Assembly (NCBI RefSeq): GCF_008195825.1
Contig: NZ_CP043329.1
Span: forward strand, 3,596,001-3,660,000
Source: Pedobacter aquae
Lineage (GTDB): Bacteria > Bacteroidota > Bacteroidia > Sphingobacteriales > Sphingobacteriaceae
Reading direction: 5' to 3'
Length of the DNA stretch: 64,000 nucleotides
Under the pieces are notes generated by a model. The model ran no database searches, had not been told where the DNA came from, and saw only the letters and a list, made by a program, of their open reading frames with translations. This document shows positions 46,143-57,011 of this stretch, one piece after another. Position numbers and translations under genes: made by a program. Within the stretch, counting starts at the first letter, position 1, and every line of letters starts with the position of its first letter.

Positions 46143-46169
46143 GAGATTATAAAAAGCGAAGACTCAGTT

Positions 46170-47810
46170 ATGAAGATAGCATTAGCACAATTAAATTATC
46201 ATATCGGAAATTTTGAGTTTAATACTCAAAAAATTATCCAAACCCTTACAGAACAAAAAGCAGCTGGAGCAGATTTAGTGGTGTTTGCAGAATTAAGTAT
46301 TTGTGGCTATCCACCCAGAGATTTTCTAGAGTATCCAGAGTTTATTGCTTTATGTAAACAAGCTGCTTTAGAAATAGCAGAAGCTTGTGAAGGTATAGCT
46401 TGCATTGTAGGTGTTCCAGAATTAAACCCTGTTATAGAAGGTAAAGATTTATATAATGCAGCTTACTTTATGGCTGATGGGGAAATTAAACAAGTTATTA
46501 GAAAAGCTTTATTGCCAACTTACGATGTTTTTGATGAGTATAGGTACTTTGAGCCTGCTCATGAATTCAAATGCGTGGATTATAAGGGCTATAAAATAGC
46601 CGTTACCATTTGTGAAGATTTATGGAATTTAGGCGATAATCCTTTATATAAAGCTTGCCCTATGGATGAGCTTATTAAAGAAGAGCCAGACTTTATGGTC
46701 AATATTGCGGCTTCGCCTTTTGCTTATAATCATGATGAGCAAAGGATTGTTATACTCTCTCAAAATTGCCATAAATATCAAATTCCTTTATTTTATGTGA
46801 ACCAAGTTGGAGCGCATACCGAGTTGATTTTTGATGGCGGCTCTTTAGTTTTTGATAAAGCAGGCGATATTGTTTCAGAGCTTAAATATTTTGAAGAAGA
46901 TGTTCAGATTTTTGATGTAGGCCAGGTTAAAAGCTCCATTGTTTTAAGTGAAAATCAAGAAAGACCATCAGATACAGCGCAAGTACACCAAGCTTTGGTT
47001 TTAGGTGTAAGAGATTATTTTCAAAAATTAGGATTTAAAAAGGCCATCTTAGGCTTATCAGGTGGGATAGATTCTGCCCTAGTTTGTGCACTGGCTTGCG
47101 AGGCTTTAGGTGCAGAAAATGTGATGGCTGTACTTTTACCTTCTAAATATTCTTCTGATCATTCTGTTAAAGATGCTTTAGACCTTGTAAAAAATATTGG
47201 CTGTAAACATACAACATTGCCTATAGCGCAAGTCGCCGCAGCATTTGAAGAGACACTAGCTCAAGAATTTGAAGGCCTTGCACCAAGCTTAGCAGAAGAG
47301 AATATACAAGCCCGTTCTCGCGGTGTGTTATTAATGGCGATGTCTAATAAATTCGGCTATGTGTTATTAAACACTAGTAATAAAAGCGAATCTGCTGTAG
47401 GCTATGGAACTTTATATGGTGATATGTGTGGCGCTATTTCTGTTATTGGCGATTGTTACAAGACGCAAGTTTTTCAGTTGGCAAGGTATATCAATAGAAA
47501 CGGAGAAATTATTCCAGAAAACACCATTGTTAAACCACCATCTGCCGAGTTAAGGCCAGATCAAAAGGATTCTGACTCTTTACCAGAATACGATATTCTG
47601 GATAAAATACTATTCGAGTATATTGAATTGAAGAAAAGCTCAAAAGAAATTATAGAACAAGGCTTTGATGTAGATTTGGTTAAAAAAGTTTTAAATCTGG
47701 TTAATAATGCCGAATTTAAGCGCTATCAAACCCCTCCAATTTTAAGGGTATCACCTAAAGCTTTTGGAATGGGCCGAAGAATGCCTATAGTAGGTAAGTA
47801 TTTATTTTAA
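46170..47810 (+). CDS. nadE: Glutamine-dependent NAD+ synthetase
   Basis: 546 residues. The N-terminal nitrilase-fold glutaminase has its Glu in FAELSICGYPPRD, Lys in RKALLPTYDVFDEYRY and Cys in VTICEDLWNLGDNP. The C-terminal synthetase has the ATP-binding loop LGLSGGIDSALVCAL near residue 297 and GNYNLNTSNKSE-like LLNTSNKSESAVGYGTLYGD. It amidates nicotinic acid adenine dinucleotide, the last step to NAD+. Length is normal. Confidence 0.95.
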   Translation: MKIALAQLNYHIGNFEFNTQKIIQTLTEQKAAGADLVVFAELSICGYPPRDFLEYPEFIALCKQAALEIAEACEGIACIVGVPELNPVIEGKDLYNAAYFMADGEIKQVIRKALLPTYDVFDEYRYFEPAHEFKCVDYKGYKIAVTICEDLWNLGDNPLYKACPMDELIKEEPDFMVNIAASPFAYNHDEQRIVILSQNCHKYQIPLFYVNQVGAHTELIFDGGSLVFDKAGDIVSELKYFEEDVQIFDVGQVKSSIVLSENQERPSDTAQVHQALVLGVRDYFQKLGFKKAILGLSGGIDSALVCALACEALGAENVMAVLLPSKYSSDHSVKDALDLVKNIGCKHTTLPIAQVAAAFEETLAQEFEGLAPSLAEENIQARSRGVLLMAMSNKFGYVLLNTSNKSESAVGYGTLYGDMCGAISVIGDCYKTQVFQLARYINRNGEIIPENTIVKPPSAELRPDQKDSDSLPEYDILDKILFEYIELKKSSKEIIEQGFDVDLVKKVLNLVNNAEFKRYQTPPILRVSPKAFGMGRRMPIVGKYLF

Positions 47811-47824
47811 ACCAATTATAAATT

Positions 47825-48256
47825 ATGAGAAAATTACCTCTTTTAATTCTATTTTTTATGACAACAGTTGCAGGTGCTCTCGCACAAACAAAGGCAGAGA
47901 AAGAAGTTAGTATAGCCGTAGAAAAGCTGTGTGAGGCTATGGTTAGCGGTAACAGAGCCGATTTAGAAAACATCGCGTCAAGCGATTTAAGCTATGGCCA
48001 TTCTGGCGGTAAAATTGAAGATAAAGCTGCTTTTGTGGAAGCAATTGCTGGTGGTAAATCTGATTTTGTTAAAATAGATTTAGCAGACCAAACCATTCAA
48101 GTAGCAGGAAAGACAGCTATTGTTAGACATAAATTATCAGCAGATACCAATGATGGTGGTAAACCCGGACATGTGAATTTACATATCCTTTTGGTGTTTG
48201 TAAAGAATAGTGGGAACTGGGAATTGTTAGCCAGACAGGCAGTGAAAATCCTTTAA
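47825..48256 (+). CDS. Secreted NTF2-like (DUF4440-type) protein
   Basis: 143 residues with a signal peptide (MRKLPLLILFFMTTVAGALA). The rest fits the SnoaL/DUF4440 NTF2-like fold: SIAVEKLCEAMVSGNRADLE, SSDLSYGHSGGKIEDKAAFV and HLLILVFVKNSGNWELLAR. Cone-shaped folds of this type bind small ligands; none can be assigned. It follows nadE by 14 bases, so it may be cotranscribed. A large hairpin lies after it. Confidence 0.75.
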   Translation: MRKLPLLILFFMTTVAGALAQTKAEKEVSIAVEKLCEAMVSGNRADLENIASSDLSYGHSGGKIEDKAAFVEAIAGGKSDFVKIDLADQTIQVAGKTAIVRHKLSADTNDGGKPGHVNLHILLVFVKNSGNWELLARQAVKIL

Positions 48257-48259
48257 CAT

Positions 48260-48388
48260 AAAAAGAGGCTGTCTCAAAAATAGTATCTGTCACATTGAGC
48301 GGAGTCGAAATGTTCTCTGATATGCTTAGAAAAGGCTTCGACTCAGCTCAGCCTGACACAAAATGGTAATTTGAGACAGCCTCTTTTT
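48260..48388. terminator. Long composite hairpin/terminator
   Basis: AAAAAGAGGCTGTCTCAAA (48260-48278) pairs perfectly with TTTGAGACAGCCTCTTTTT (48370-48388). Inside, CACATTGAGCGGAGTCGAA and TTCGACTCAGCTCAGCCTG pair with mismatches. The inner motif resembles a dispersed Bacteroidota intergenic sequence, from memory. The T tract makes it a terminator for either convergent gene. Confidence 0.8.
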
Positions 48389-48412
48389 TGTATTATCTTT
48401 TTTGAAGGTGAC

Positions 48413-48934
48413 TTATTTTACCATAAAATCTATATGAACATTTCCCCATGCTAAAGCTACTTCTCCGTTTTTAGCGATAGTAAATGTCATTCTTTCCATA
48501 AACTCTTTAGCTTTTTCTGTTTTTACAGTAAATCTAAGCGCATCTTCTGCTTCTTTATATTTGTAATTTCCCCATTGCTCCCAAGTTTTGTTAAAAATAA
48601 CAACCCATTCTTTTTCACCCGGAATAGTAAATAAAGCATATTTACCAGCGGCTAAGCTTTTGCCGTTTATCTTAACGTCTTTACTTACTTCAAACTGTGT
48701 AGCAGCGTTTGCACCAGTTCTCCAAACTTGTCCGTAAGGTGCAATTTCTTTACCAATGGTTCTGCCTTTAATGCCAGGCTGTGCGTAATTGATAGAAACT
48801 TTAGTGCCATTGCTTAAAGTTTCTGTAACACTTGCAGGCGGACTAGCAGGTTGTTTTTTAGCTTCCTGAGCTTTAACTACTACATTCCCGATAAGGAAAA
48901 ATAGGGCAGAGAATAATAAGATTGTTTTTTTCAT
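48413..48934 (-). CDS. DUF2911 family secreted protein
   Basis: 173 residues with a signal peptide (MKKTILLFSALFFLIGNVVV, then KAQ). DUF2911 pattern: VSINYAQPGIKGRTIGKEIA, YGQVWRTGANAATQFEVSKD, LAAGKYALFTIPGEKEWVVI and FNKTWEQWGNYKYKEAEDAL. The family is widespread in Bacteroidota, of unknown function. Monocistronic and convergent with the NTF2-like gene. Confidence 0.88.
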   Translation of the reverse strand: MKKTILLFSALFFLIGNVVVKAQEAKKQPASPPASVTETLSNGTKVSINYAQPGIKGRTIGKEIAPYGQVWRTGANAATQFEVSKDVKINGKSLAAGKYALFTIPGEKEWVVIFNKTWEQWGNYKYKEAEDALRFTVKTEKAKEFMERMTFTIAKNGEVALAWGNVHIDFMVK

Positions 48935-48993
48935 GATGTTGTTTTTATTTAGAAACGTTAATATTTATAAAATGTTGATACCTCATCAAAATA

Positions 48994-50694
<1,701 letters not shown>

Positions 50695-50766
50695 TTAAGA
50701 CAAAACTATTCACATTCGTTTTTGTAACTTACTATATCTTAAATTGCAACATAACACTAATTAAAA

Positions 50767-52080
50767 ATGAGAAAACTGTTTGTTACTTTGCTAGTTGCAT
50801 TAAGTTCGCAACTTTTTGCACAGAATAAGATAGATGACGTTAAGACATTTACCTTAAGTAACGGAATGAAGTTTCTGGTTCTGGAAGATGCTTCAATCCC
50901 TAATGCCAATATGTACCTGTTTTACAAAGTAGGTTCTAGAAATGAACATCCGGGTATAACCGGCTTGTCTCACTTTTTTGAGCATATGATGTTTAACGGA
51001 GCAAAGAAATTTGGTCCTAAAGAATTTGACCGCACCATGGAGTATAATGGTGGAGCTAATAATGCCTACACCACACAAGATGTTACGGTTTATACCGATT
51101 GGTTTCCTGCCCAAGCATTAGAAGTTATATTCGATTTAGAATCAGATCGTATTGCTAATTTGGCTATCGCCGATAATATGGTAGAGTCTGAAAGAGGCGT
51201 TGTACTTTCAGAAAGAAGTACCGGTTTAGAAAACTCGCCATGGAGGATGCTAGGCGAAGCTGTTAATGCAACTGCTTTTCAGGAACACCCTTACCATTGG
51301 TCTGTTATTGGTTACGAAGAGGATATTAAAAATTGGACAAAACAAGATTTAGAATATTATTTTAAAACTTATTATGCGCCAAATAACTGTACGGTTGTTA
51401 TCTCGGGCAATGTGAAATTTGATGAGGTAAAAAGGCTTGCTGAGAAATATATGCAACCTATACCAGCTCAAAAACCAGGGCCAAAAGTTCATTTGGTTGA
51501 GCCTAAACAAACCGGAGAAAGAAGAATCACTGTTCAAAAACAAGTAAGTTCTCCTTACATGATTATTGGTTACCATGCACCAGAAGCGCAACATGCCGAT
51601 TATTATGCTTTGGATATCTTAAGCTCTATTCTAAGCAACGGAAACTCGTCTCGCTTATACAGCAATTTGGTTGATAAAAACCAATTAGCAACATCTGTTT
51701 TTACAGATTATAGCCCAAGTTTTGATCCCACTTTATTCTCTGTTTATGTTTCATCGGCAAAAGGAAAATCTACAGATGATATAGAGGAAATGGTTTATAC
51801 CGAGCTTGAAAAAATAGCTAAGGAAGGTGTTACAGCTACCGAACTACAAAAAATAAAGAACCAGAAGTTGAGCGAATTTTATAATCAGGTTGAAACCATT
51901 AATGGTAAATCTAATAATTTAGGAACCTATGAGGTTTTCTTTGGCGATTATAAAAAGATGTTTACCGCTATGGATGAATATGCTAAAGTAAGTATAGACG
52001 ATGTTAAAAGGGTAGCTGCAACTTATTTTAAAAAGTCTAATAGAACAGTTGGGGTTTTAAAAAGTAACACAGAAGAATAA
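50767..52080 (+). CDS. Secreted M16 zinc peptidase (catalytic subunit)
   Basis: 437 residues with a signal peptide (MRKLFVTLLVALSSQLFAQ). The inverted zinc motif HxxEH is at residues 69-73 (SHFFEHMMFNGAKKF), with the third ligand Glu in ESERGVVLSE near residue 149, and the C-terminal repeat LFSVYVSSAKGKSTDDIEEM. M16 proteins degrade peptides as a clamshell; active and inactive halves are often separate genes, as here with the gene directly downstream (two bases after the stop). Likely periplasmic. Confidence 0.93.
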   Translation: MRKLFVTLLVALSSQLFAQNKIDDVKTFTLSNGMKFLVLEDASIPNANMYLFYKVGSRNEHPGITGLSHFFEHMMFNGAKKFGPKEFDRTMEYNGGANNAYTTQDVTVYTDWFPAQALEVIFDLESDRIANLAIADNMVESERGVVLSERSTGLENSPWRMLGEAVNATAFQEHPYHWSVIGYEEDIKNWTKQDLEYYFKTYYAPNNCTVVISGNVKFDEVKRLAEKYMQPIPAQKPGPKVHLVEPKQTGERRITVQKQVSSPYMIIGYHAPEAQHADYYALDILSSILSNGNSSRLYSNLVDKNQLATSVFTDYSPSFDPTLFSVYVSSAKGKSTDDIEEMVYTELEKIAKEGVTATELQKIKNQKLSEFYNQVETINGKSNNLGTYEVFFGDYKKMFTAMDEYAKVSIDDVKRVAATYFKKSNRTVGVLKSNTEE

Positions 52081-52243
52081 TCATGAAAAGAAATCAATCA
52101 ATCATAAAAATAGGCTTTTTCTTGCTGATGGTTTTTCCTTTGGTAGTTTTAGCACAGCAAGCTAAGTTTAAGCTTCCTGCATATGAAAAATTTAAATTAC
52201 CCAATGGTTTAACCGTTTATTTGATGGAGCAGCATGAGGTTCC

Positions 52244-52248
52244 TACTA
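52244..52248. repeat. Target-site duplication, left copy (TACTA)
   Basis: Direct 5-bp copy of 53257-53261, on the outer side of the left inverted repeat. Confidence 0.85.
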
Positions 52249-52265
52249 ACCTGAGTTCGATTAAT
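52249..52265 (+). repeat. IS982 left terminal inverted repeat
   Basis: ACCTGAGTTCGATTAAT, exact inverse of 53240-53256. Confidence 0.92.
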
Positions 52266-52346
52266 ATTTTAAAATAAATTAGTCAATCATAATAAAAATA
52301 GTTATATTTAAGTGTCTTAAAATCAAATACTTAACTATAATTATAT

Positions 52347-53240
52347 ATGATTGACTACTCTAAAATTAGCGATATTTTTTGTCTTGTGGATGAATTTTGC
52401 AAAGATTTCGATAACAATACACATTCCTTTCTACTGGGAAAAGCTTCTAAGCGACCACCAGTGATGTCCAAGAGTGAGGTTATATCGATTTGCCTATTCT
52501 TTCATCTTAGTGGTTTCAGGTGCTTTAAGCACTTTTATCTGTTTTATATTCAACGACACATGCAGTCCGAATTTCCAAAAACGGTTTCTTATAATCGCTT
52601 TGTTGAGCTTAGCCAAAGCATACTTATGCCGATGACCATATTTTTGAAGACCTGCTGTTTAGGTATTTGTAGCGGTATTTCATTTGTAGATTCAACCCCA
52701 GTTAGGGTATGTAACAATAAGCGAATAAAACGGAATAAGGTATTTAAGGGCATTGCAGAGGTAGGTAAATCTACAATGGGCTGGTTTTATGGATTTAAGC
52801 TCCACATTGTAATCAACGATAAAGGAGAAATTTTAAACTTTGCAATTACACAGGCAAATGTTGATGACAGAGATCCGCTCAAAAATGAAAACTTCCTGAA
52901 ATCAGTATTTGGAAAACTATTCGCAGATAAGGGATATATTTCTGAGAAACTAGCCAATATATTGTTTGTCAATGATATACATCTAATTACGAGCATTCGT
53001 AACAATATGAAAAACAGCTTAATGACTATGAATGATAAGATTACTCTTAGAAAAAGATCAGTAATAGAAACGGTAAACGATGAACTAAAAAACATTTGCC
53101 AAATTGAGCATTCAAGACATAGGTCTTTTACAAATTTTATATCCAACATGATTGCCGCATTAATTGCCTATTCTTTTTTTCCTAAAAAACCTTCAATTAA
53201 ATATCAAAATGCTAATTCTAATCAAATCTTAGCTTTTTGA
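52347..53240 (+). CDS. IS982-family transposase
   Basis: 297 residues. The DDE triad is visible: Asp115 in ISFVDSTPV, Asp194 in LFADKGYISE and Glu241 in RSVIETVNDELKN, with 46 residues between the second Asp and Glu, as expected for IS982. Basic segments RIKRNKVFKG and RSFTNFISNM flank the core. The ORF is intact. Its TGA (53238-53240) overlaps the right inverted repeat and a TTG that could restart translation into the M16 remainder. Confidence 0.95.
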   Translation: MIDYSKISDIFCLVDEFCKDFDNNTHSFLLGKASKRPPVMSKSEVISICLFFHLSGFRCFKHFYLFYIQRHMQSEFPKTVSYNRFVELSQSILMPMTIFLKTCCLGICSGISFVDSTPVRVCNNKRIKRNKVFKGIAEVGKSTMGWFYGFKLHIVINDKGEILNFAITQANVDDRDPLKNENFLKSVFGKLFADKGYISEKLANILFVNDIHLITSIRNNMKNSLMTMNDKITLRKRSVIETVNDELKNICQIEHSRHRSFTNFISNMIAALIAYSFFPKKPSIKYQNANSNQILAF

Positions 53241-53256
53241 TTAATCGAACTCAGGT
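53240..53256 (-). repeat. IS982 right terminal inverted repeat
   Basis: ATTAATCGAACTCAGGT, the inverse of the left end. Confidence 0.92.
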
Positions 53257-53261
53257 TACTA
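53257..53261. repeat. Target-site duplication, right copy (TACTA)
   Basis: Matches 52244-52248; removing one copy with the IS restores the M16 frame. Confidence 0.85.
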
Positions 53262-54517
53262 TTAATATAGCAGCGGTAATTCCTTCAGGAGCGGTTTTAG
53301 ATGCTGATAAAAAAGGTTTAGCATCATTAACAGCCAAGGCTTTACAATTTGGAACAAAAAGCTACACCAAAGCTCAAATAGAAGAGCAAATGGATTTTAT
53401 AGGAGCATCTTATAATACTTATGCCGGTAAAGAATTAGCTGGTTTAAGCGCTAAGTTTGCTGCCAAACATCAAGATAAGGTTTTGCCTATAATAAACGAG
53501 CTGTTAACGGCCCCTAGTTTTAATGAAGAAGAGTTTAGTAAAGAAAAGCAAAGAATCCTTACGCAATTAGAAAGAGCTAAAGAAAGTCCGCGTTCTGTTA
53601 TAGGTAATTATTGGGATAATTTTATGTATGGTAACCACCCATACGGTAACCCAGTTTCTGGTAGTGTTAGCTCGGTTCAAAATTTAGCTGTTACTGATGT
53701 AAAAGGCTTCTATAGTAAGAATTATGGGCCAAATGGTGCTGCTATTGCTATTGTTGGAGATTTTAAAGCTAAAGAGATGAAAGCTAAAATCTCTAAGCTT
53801 TTTGGTAAGTGGACAAATCCTGTTAGCGCTACAGCTGTTGCATCAACCATAGAAAGCCCTAAAGAGGCTAGAGTTTTATTGGTAAATAAAGGTGATGCCC
53901 GCGAGACAACCATGTTGATAGGTGGTAAAGGTGTTAGTCGTAACAATCCAGATTTTGTAGCTATAGAAGTTGTAAATACTGTTTTAGGGGGTAGGTTTAC
54001 CTCATGGTTAAATGATGAGTTAAGAGTAAACTCGGGTTTAACTTACGGTGCTAATAGTCGTTTCTCAACCCTAAAAAATTCTGGTACATTTTACATCAGT
54101 ACTTTTACAGCAACTGCAACTACAAAAGCTACGGTTGATAAAGCTTTAGAAGTATTGAAAAAGCTTCAGGAGAAAGGTTTAGACGAAGCCACCTTGCAGT
54201 CGGCTAAGAATTATGTTAAAGGACAGTTTCCTCCAGATTATGAAACGCCTGCTCAATTAGCTTCATTACTTACCGATATGTTTTGGTATAATTTTAACGA
54301 AGACTTTATCAATACTTTTGAAAGTAAGGTAGATGGCTTAACTGTTGAAAAGAGTAAAGACATCATCCAAAAGTATTTCTCGGCAAATAATTTACAGTTT
54401 TTATTTGTAGGTAATGCAGCAGAAATTAAGAATGTTGTTAGTACCTACGGAAAAGTGACTGAAAAACAAATCAAAGAAGACAGCTTTTAAAATAAATACT
54501 ATACACTAAGTATCCTT

Positions 54518-54549
54518 AAAAGTGGGTTAGCCTCGGCTAATCCACTTTT
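54518..54549 (+). terminator. Terminator of the M16 gene pair
   Basis: AAAAGTGGGTTAGCC and GGCTAATCCACTTTT pair over 15 positions (one G-U), followed by a T tract. Confidence 0.88.
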
Positions 54550-54676
54550 ATTTTTTGGTATAGTAATTGATAATTAAAAAGCGACTCTCATTCAATTGTA
54601 ATAATATTAAAATTTAGCTTCCTAGTTTATTAAATAATTATTTATTAGCTTGCATTTTTAATAATATAGTTACAAT

Positions 54677-54708
54677 TTTGATTTATAATAGTTAATTTAA
54701 TAATCTTG
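54677..54708 (+). promoter_or_regulatory. Candidate Bacteroidota promoter
   Basis: TTTG at 54677-54680 and TAATCTTG at 54701-54708, 20 bases apart, one mismatch to TAnnTTTG; the next ATG is 17 bases on, at 54725. Confidence 0.4.
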
Positions 54709-54724
54709 CCTAATTTAACAGAAG

Positions 54725-55171
54725 ATGTTTGAAAAGTTGTATTCCATAGTTAAAGAGAATTTAGAACCGCATTTAAATGAGGTAGGTGAAATTTCTGTTA
54801 GTGCACACGAAGCTATCATTAATGAAGCATCGGGTACTATTATTGATGTTTTAAAAGCGCAAATAGATAACGGGAAGGTGAGTGATTTAGTAGCGTTCTT
54901 TAGCATTTCTAGTATTGATAACACGGTATTAGTGCGTTCAATAGCATCTAAATATGCTATAAGGCTAAATAAGTATTATGGTATCAATATTAATATTGCT
55001 AAAGACTTTGCTGATAAACAAATGCCTATAGTGATGAATAAGTTTATTAAAGTAGCTAAAGATAATCCTAAGAGTGCAAATGGGATGTTTGCTTTTTTTA
55101 ATAAACTTAGCGGCTACACCGTAAATTTTGAAACCCTGTTTGGCAAAATGCCACAGTTTCAATTAGCTTAA
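54725..55171 (+). CDS. Conserved protein of unknown function, all-helical
   Basis: 148 residues, no signal peptide or membrane helix. It begins MFEKLYSIVKENLEPHLNEV and is built of amphipathic helices (AHEAIINEASGTIIDVLKAQ, ASKYAIRLNKYYGININIAK, MNKFIKVAKDNPKSANG) with a final FAFFNKLSGYTVNFETLFGK. This resembles small helical-bundle proteins such as the DUF937/YidB type, but I do not recognise it securely. It is monocistronic with promoter and terminator candidates. Confidence 0.6.
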   Translation: MFEKLYSIVKENLEPHLNEVGEISVSAHEAIINEASGTIIDVLKAQIDNGKVSDLVAFFSISSIDNTVLVRSIASKYAIRLNKYYGININIAKDFADKQMPIVMNKFIKVAKDNPKSANGMFAFFNKLSGYTVNFETLFGKMPQFQLA

Positions 55172-55206
55172 TTTGTAAAGGTTAAATAATTTAAAATAGT
55201 TGAAAG

Positions 55207-55231
55207 AACTGCTTTTATAGCGGTTTTTTTT
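55207..55231 (+). terminator. Probable terminator after the 54725 gene
   Basis: AACTGC pairs with GCGGTT (one G-U) over a 7-base loop, then eight T. Confidence 0.6.
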
Positions 55232-55256
55232 ATGCGCTAGAATTTGTGTAGGAATA

Positions 55257-55292
55257 AAAAAAGGAGATTGTTTTTAAGCAATCTCCTTTTTT
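55257..55292 (-). terminator. Terminator of the symporter gene
   Basis: GGAGATTG pairs with CAATCTCC, flanked by A and T runs; on the minus strand the T run follows the hairpin about 20 bases after the symporter stop. Confidence 0.85.
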
Positions 55293-55310
55293 ATGTTTAA
55301 ATATTTACTA

Positions 55311-56975
55311 CTACCAGAATACAGTATAAAGTGCAAGTAAAATACCGAATATTAATAGCGCACCTACGGTAAAGCTAGTATTGGTTTTAAACATGCTACT
55401 GTCTATTTCTAATCCTTTAGGGTTAACGCCTTTTCTGTTTTCTAAAATGGAAATCAAGTACATTCCAATAATACAGAATACGAATACAAAGCCCATTCTA
55501 TCTAAGAAAGGAATTTCATAAACGCCATTTACATTAACCGCGAATCCTGCTGGATATAAGAAAGAAAGATCTGTCCATTCTGGAAGGAATTTTAAAACCA
55601 CCGATAAGATAAAACCTCCAATAGTTGCAAACATTGCTGCAGAAGAAGTAGTTCTTTTCCAGAAAAATCCTAAAATAAACATGGCAAAAATACCTGGAGA
55701 CACAAAGCCTGTGTACTCTTGAATATATTTAAAACCACCTTTTTCTATACCTAGGTGAGGTGCAATAACTACCGCTAATAACATGGTAGCAATAATGGTA
55801 ATTTTACCAGTAAACACTTGGTTAGCTTCTGATGCATTAGGGTTAAATATCTTCTTGTAAACATCTAAAGTGAAAATAGTAGCAATACTATTTGCTTTAC
55901 CTGCTAAAGAAGCTACCACTGCTGCTGTTAATGCTGCAAAAGATAAACCTTTTAATCCCGGAGGCAATAAGTTTAATAATACAGGATAAGCGCTATCAGG
56001 GTTTACTTCGCCGTTAACAAGCATCTCAGTAGTAAAGACCTCTTGTTTGTATAATACGTAAGCCGCTATACCAGGTAATACTACGATAATAGGCATTAAC
56101 AATTTTAAGAAAGCTGCAAATAATAAACCTCCTCTAGCAGTTTTTAAATCTGCACCTAGAGCTCTTTGAGTGATGTATTGGTTACAACCCCAATAGTTTA
56201 AGTTAACAATCCACATACCACCTACCAATACTGTTAAGCCAGGTAAATCAACAAAGTTCTTATTGTCTTTATCAAAAATCATGTGGAAGTGGTCGTCTGC
56301 TTGTGAAGTAATTAAGTTAAAACCGTTAATTACACCACTTGAACCATTATTTTGAGCTACTAAATCAAGTGCTAGGTAAGTTGTAGCTAAGCCTCCTAAG
56401 ATTAAGAAGAACACTTGGATTACGTCTGTATAACCAATAACCTTCATACCACCTAGCGTAATGATGATAGAGAAAATAGCTAAAGCATACATACAAACTG
56501 TAAAGTTTATACCAGAAATACTACTTACAGCTAAAGCTCCTAAGAAAAGGATAGAGGTTAAGTTTACAACTACGTAAAGTAATAACCAGAAAACGGCCAT
56601 AATCATGGCAACGGTCTCGTTATAGCGCTGACTTAAGAACTGCGGCATGGTAAATATCTTGTTTTTAAGATATACCGGGATAAAGAATACCGCAACAATT
56701 ACCAATGTTGCAGCCGCCATCCATTCGTATGTAGCAATAGCAAGGCCTAAAGTGAAGCCAGCCCCACTCATACCAATAAATTGCTCTGCAGAGATGTTTG
56801 AAGCGATAAGTGAGGCACCAATTGCCCACCATGTTAATGATCCTTCTGCCAAGAAGTAGTCTTTAGAGCTTGCGCTCTCAGCTTTTTTACGGTTGTAAAT
56901 CCATAATCCGTAGCCAGCAACAATCACAAAGTATATTAGAAATACAATGTAATCTGAAGTTTGAAGTGTGTTCAT
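55311..56975 (-). CDS. Sodium:solute symporter (SSS family), probable sugar importer
   Basis: 554 residues with about 13-14 membrane helices. SSS family segments: SNISAEQFIGMSGAGFTLGL near residue 58, PVYLKNKIFTMPQFLSQRYN and the helix GLKGLSFAALTAAVVASLAG. The sugar-type subgroup (SGLT-like) commonly sits beside xylose genes in Bacteroidota. Its ATG lies 36 bases after the xylA stop on the minus strand, so it is the last gene of the xylB-xylA-symporter unit. Xylose as substrate is inferred from context. Confidence 0.9.
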   Translation of the reverse strand: MNTLQTSDYIVFLIYFVIVAGYGLWIYNRKKAESASSKDYFLAEGSLTWWAIGASLIASNISAEQFIGMSGAGFTLGLAIATYEWMAAATLVIVAVFFIPVYLKNKIFTMPQFLSQRYNETVAMIMAVFWLLLYVVVNLTSILFLGALAVSSISGINFTVCMYALAIFSIIITLGGMKVIGYTDVIQVFFLILGGLATTYLALDLVAQNNGSSGVINGFNLITSQADDHFHMIFDKDNKNFVDLPGLTVLVGGMWIVNLNYWGCNQYITQRALGADLKTARGGLLFAAFLKLLMPIIVVLPGIAAYVLYKQEVFTTEMLVNGEVNPDSAYPVLLNLLPPGLKGLSFAALTAAVVASLAGKANSIATIFTLDVYKKIFNPNASEANQVFTGKITIIATMLLAVVIAPHLGIEKGGFKYIQEYTGFVSPGIFAMFILGFFWKRTTSSAAMFATIGGFILSVVLKFLPEWTDLSFLYPAGFAVNVNGVYEIPFLDRMGFVFVFCIIGMYLISILENRKGVNPKGLEIDSSMFKTNTSFTVGALLIFGILLALYTVFW

Positions 56976-57011
56976 TCTTTCTTTAAGTTTAGTTTGGAAG
57001 ACGTGAATTTA

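Larger units (their letters stand above)
52249..53256 (+). mobile_element. IS982-family insertion sequence (1008 bp)
   Basis: Bounded by perfect 17-bp terminal inverted repeats ACCTGAGTTCGATTAAT (52249-52265) and its complement (53240-53256), flanked by TACTA duplications. One transposase gene fills it. Length, DDE spacing and structure fit IS982. The intact frame and identical ends suggest a recent, possibly active copy. It interrupts the second M16 gene and lies in the same orientation. Confidence 0.93.
52083..54490 (+). pseudogene. M16 peptidase partner subunit, split by an IS982 element
   Basis: The 5' piece (52083-52248) encodes a signal peptide and the start of an M16 fold, NGLTVYLMEQHEVPT. 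The 3' piece (53262-54490) continues INIAAVIPSGAVLDADKKG and includes NDELRVNSGLTYGANSRFST, the Arg/Tyr region of the non-catalytic half. Deleting the IS and one TACTA copy restores an uninterrupted 464-residue frame. The HxxEH position reads LASLTAKAL, so the protein would be the inactive partner of the gene upstream. The insertion leaves a 64-residue signal-bearing stub and an unsecreted remainder. Confidence 0.93.
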
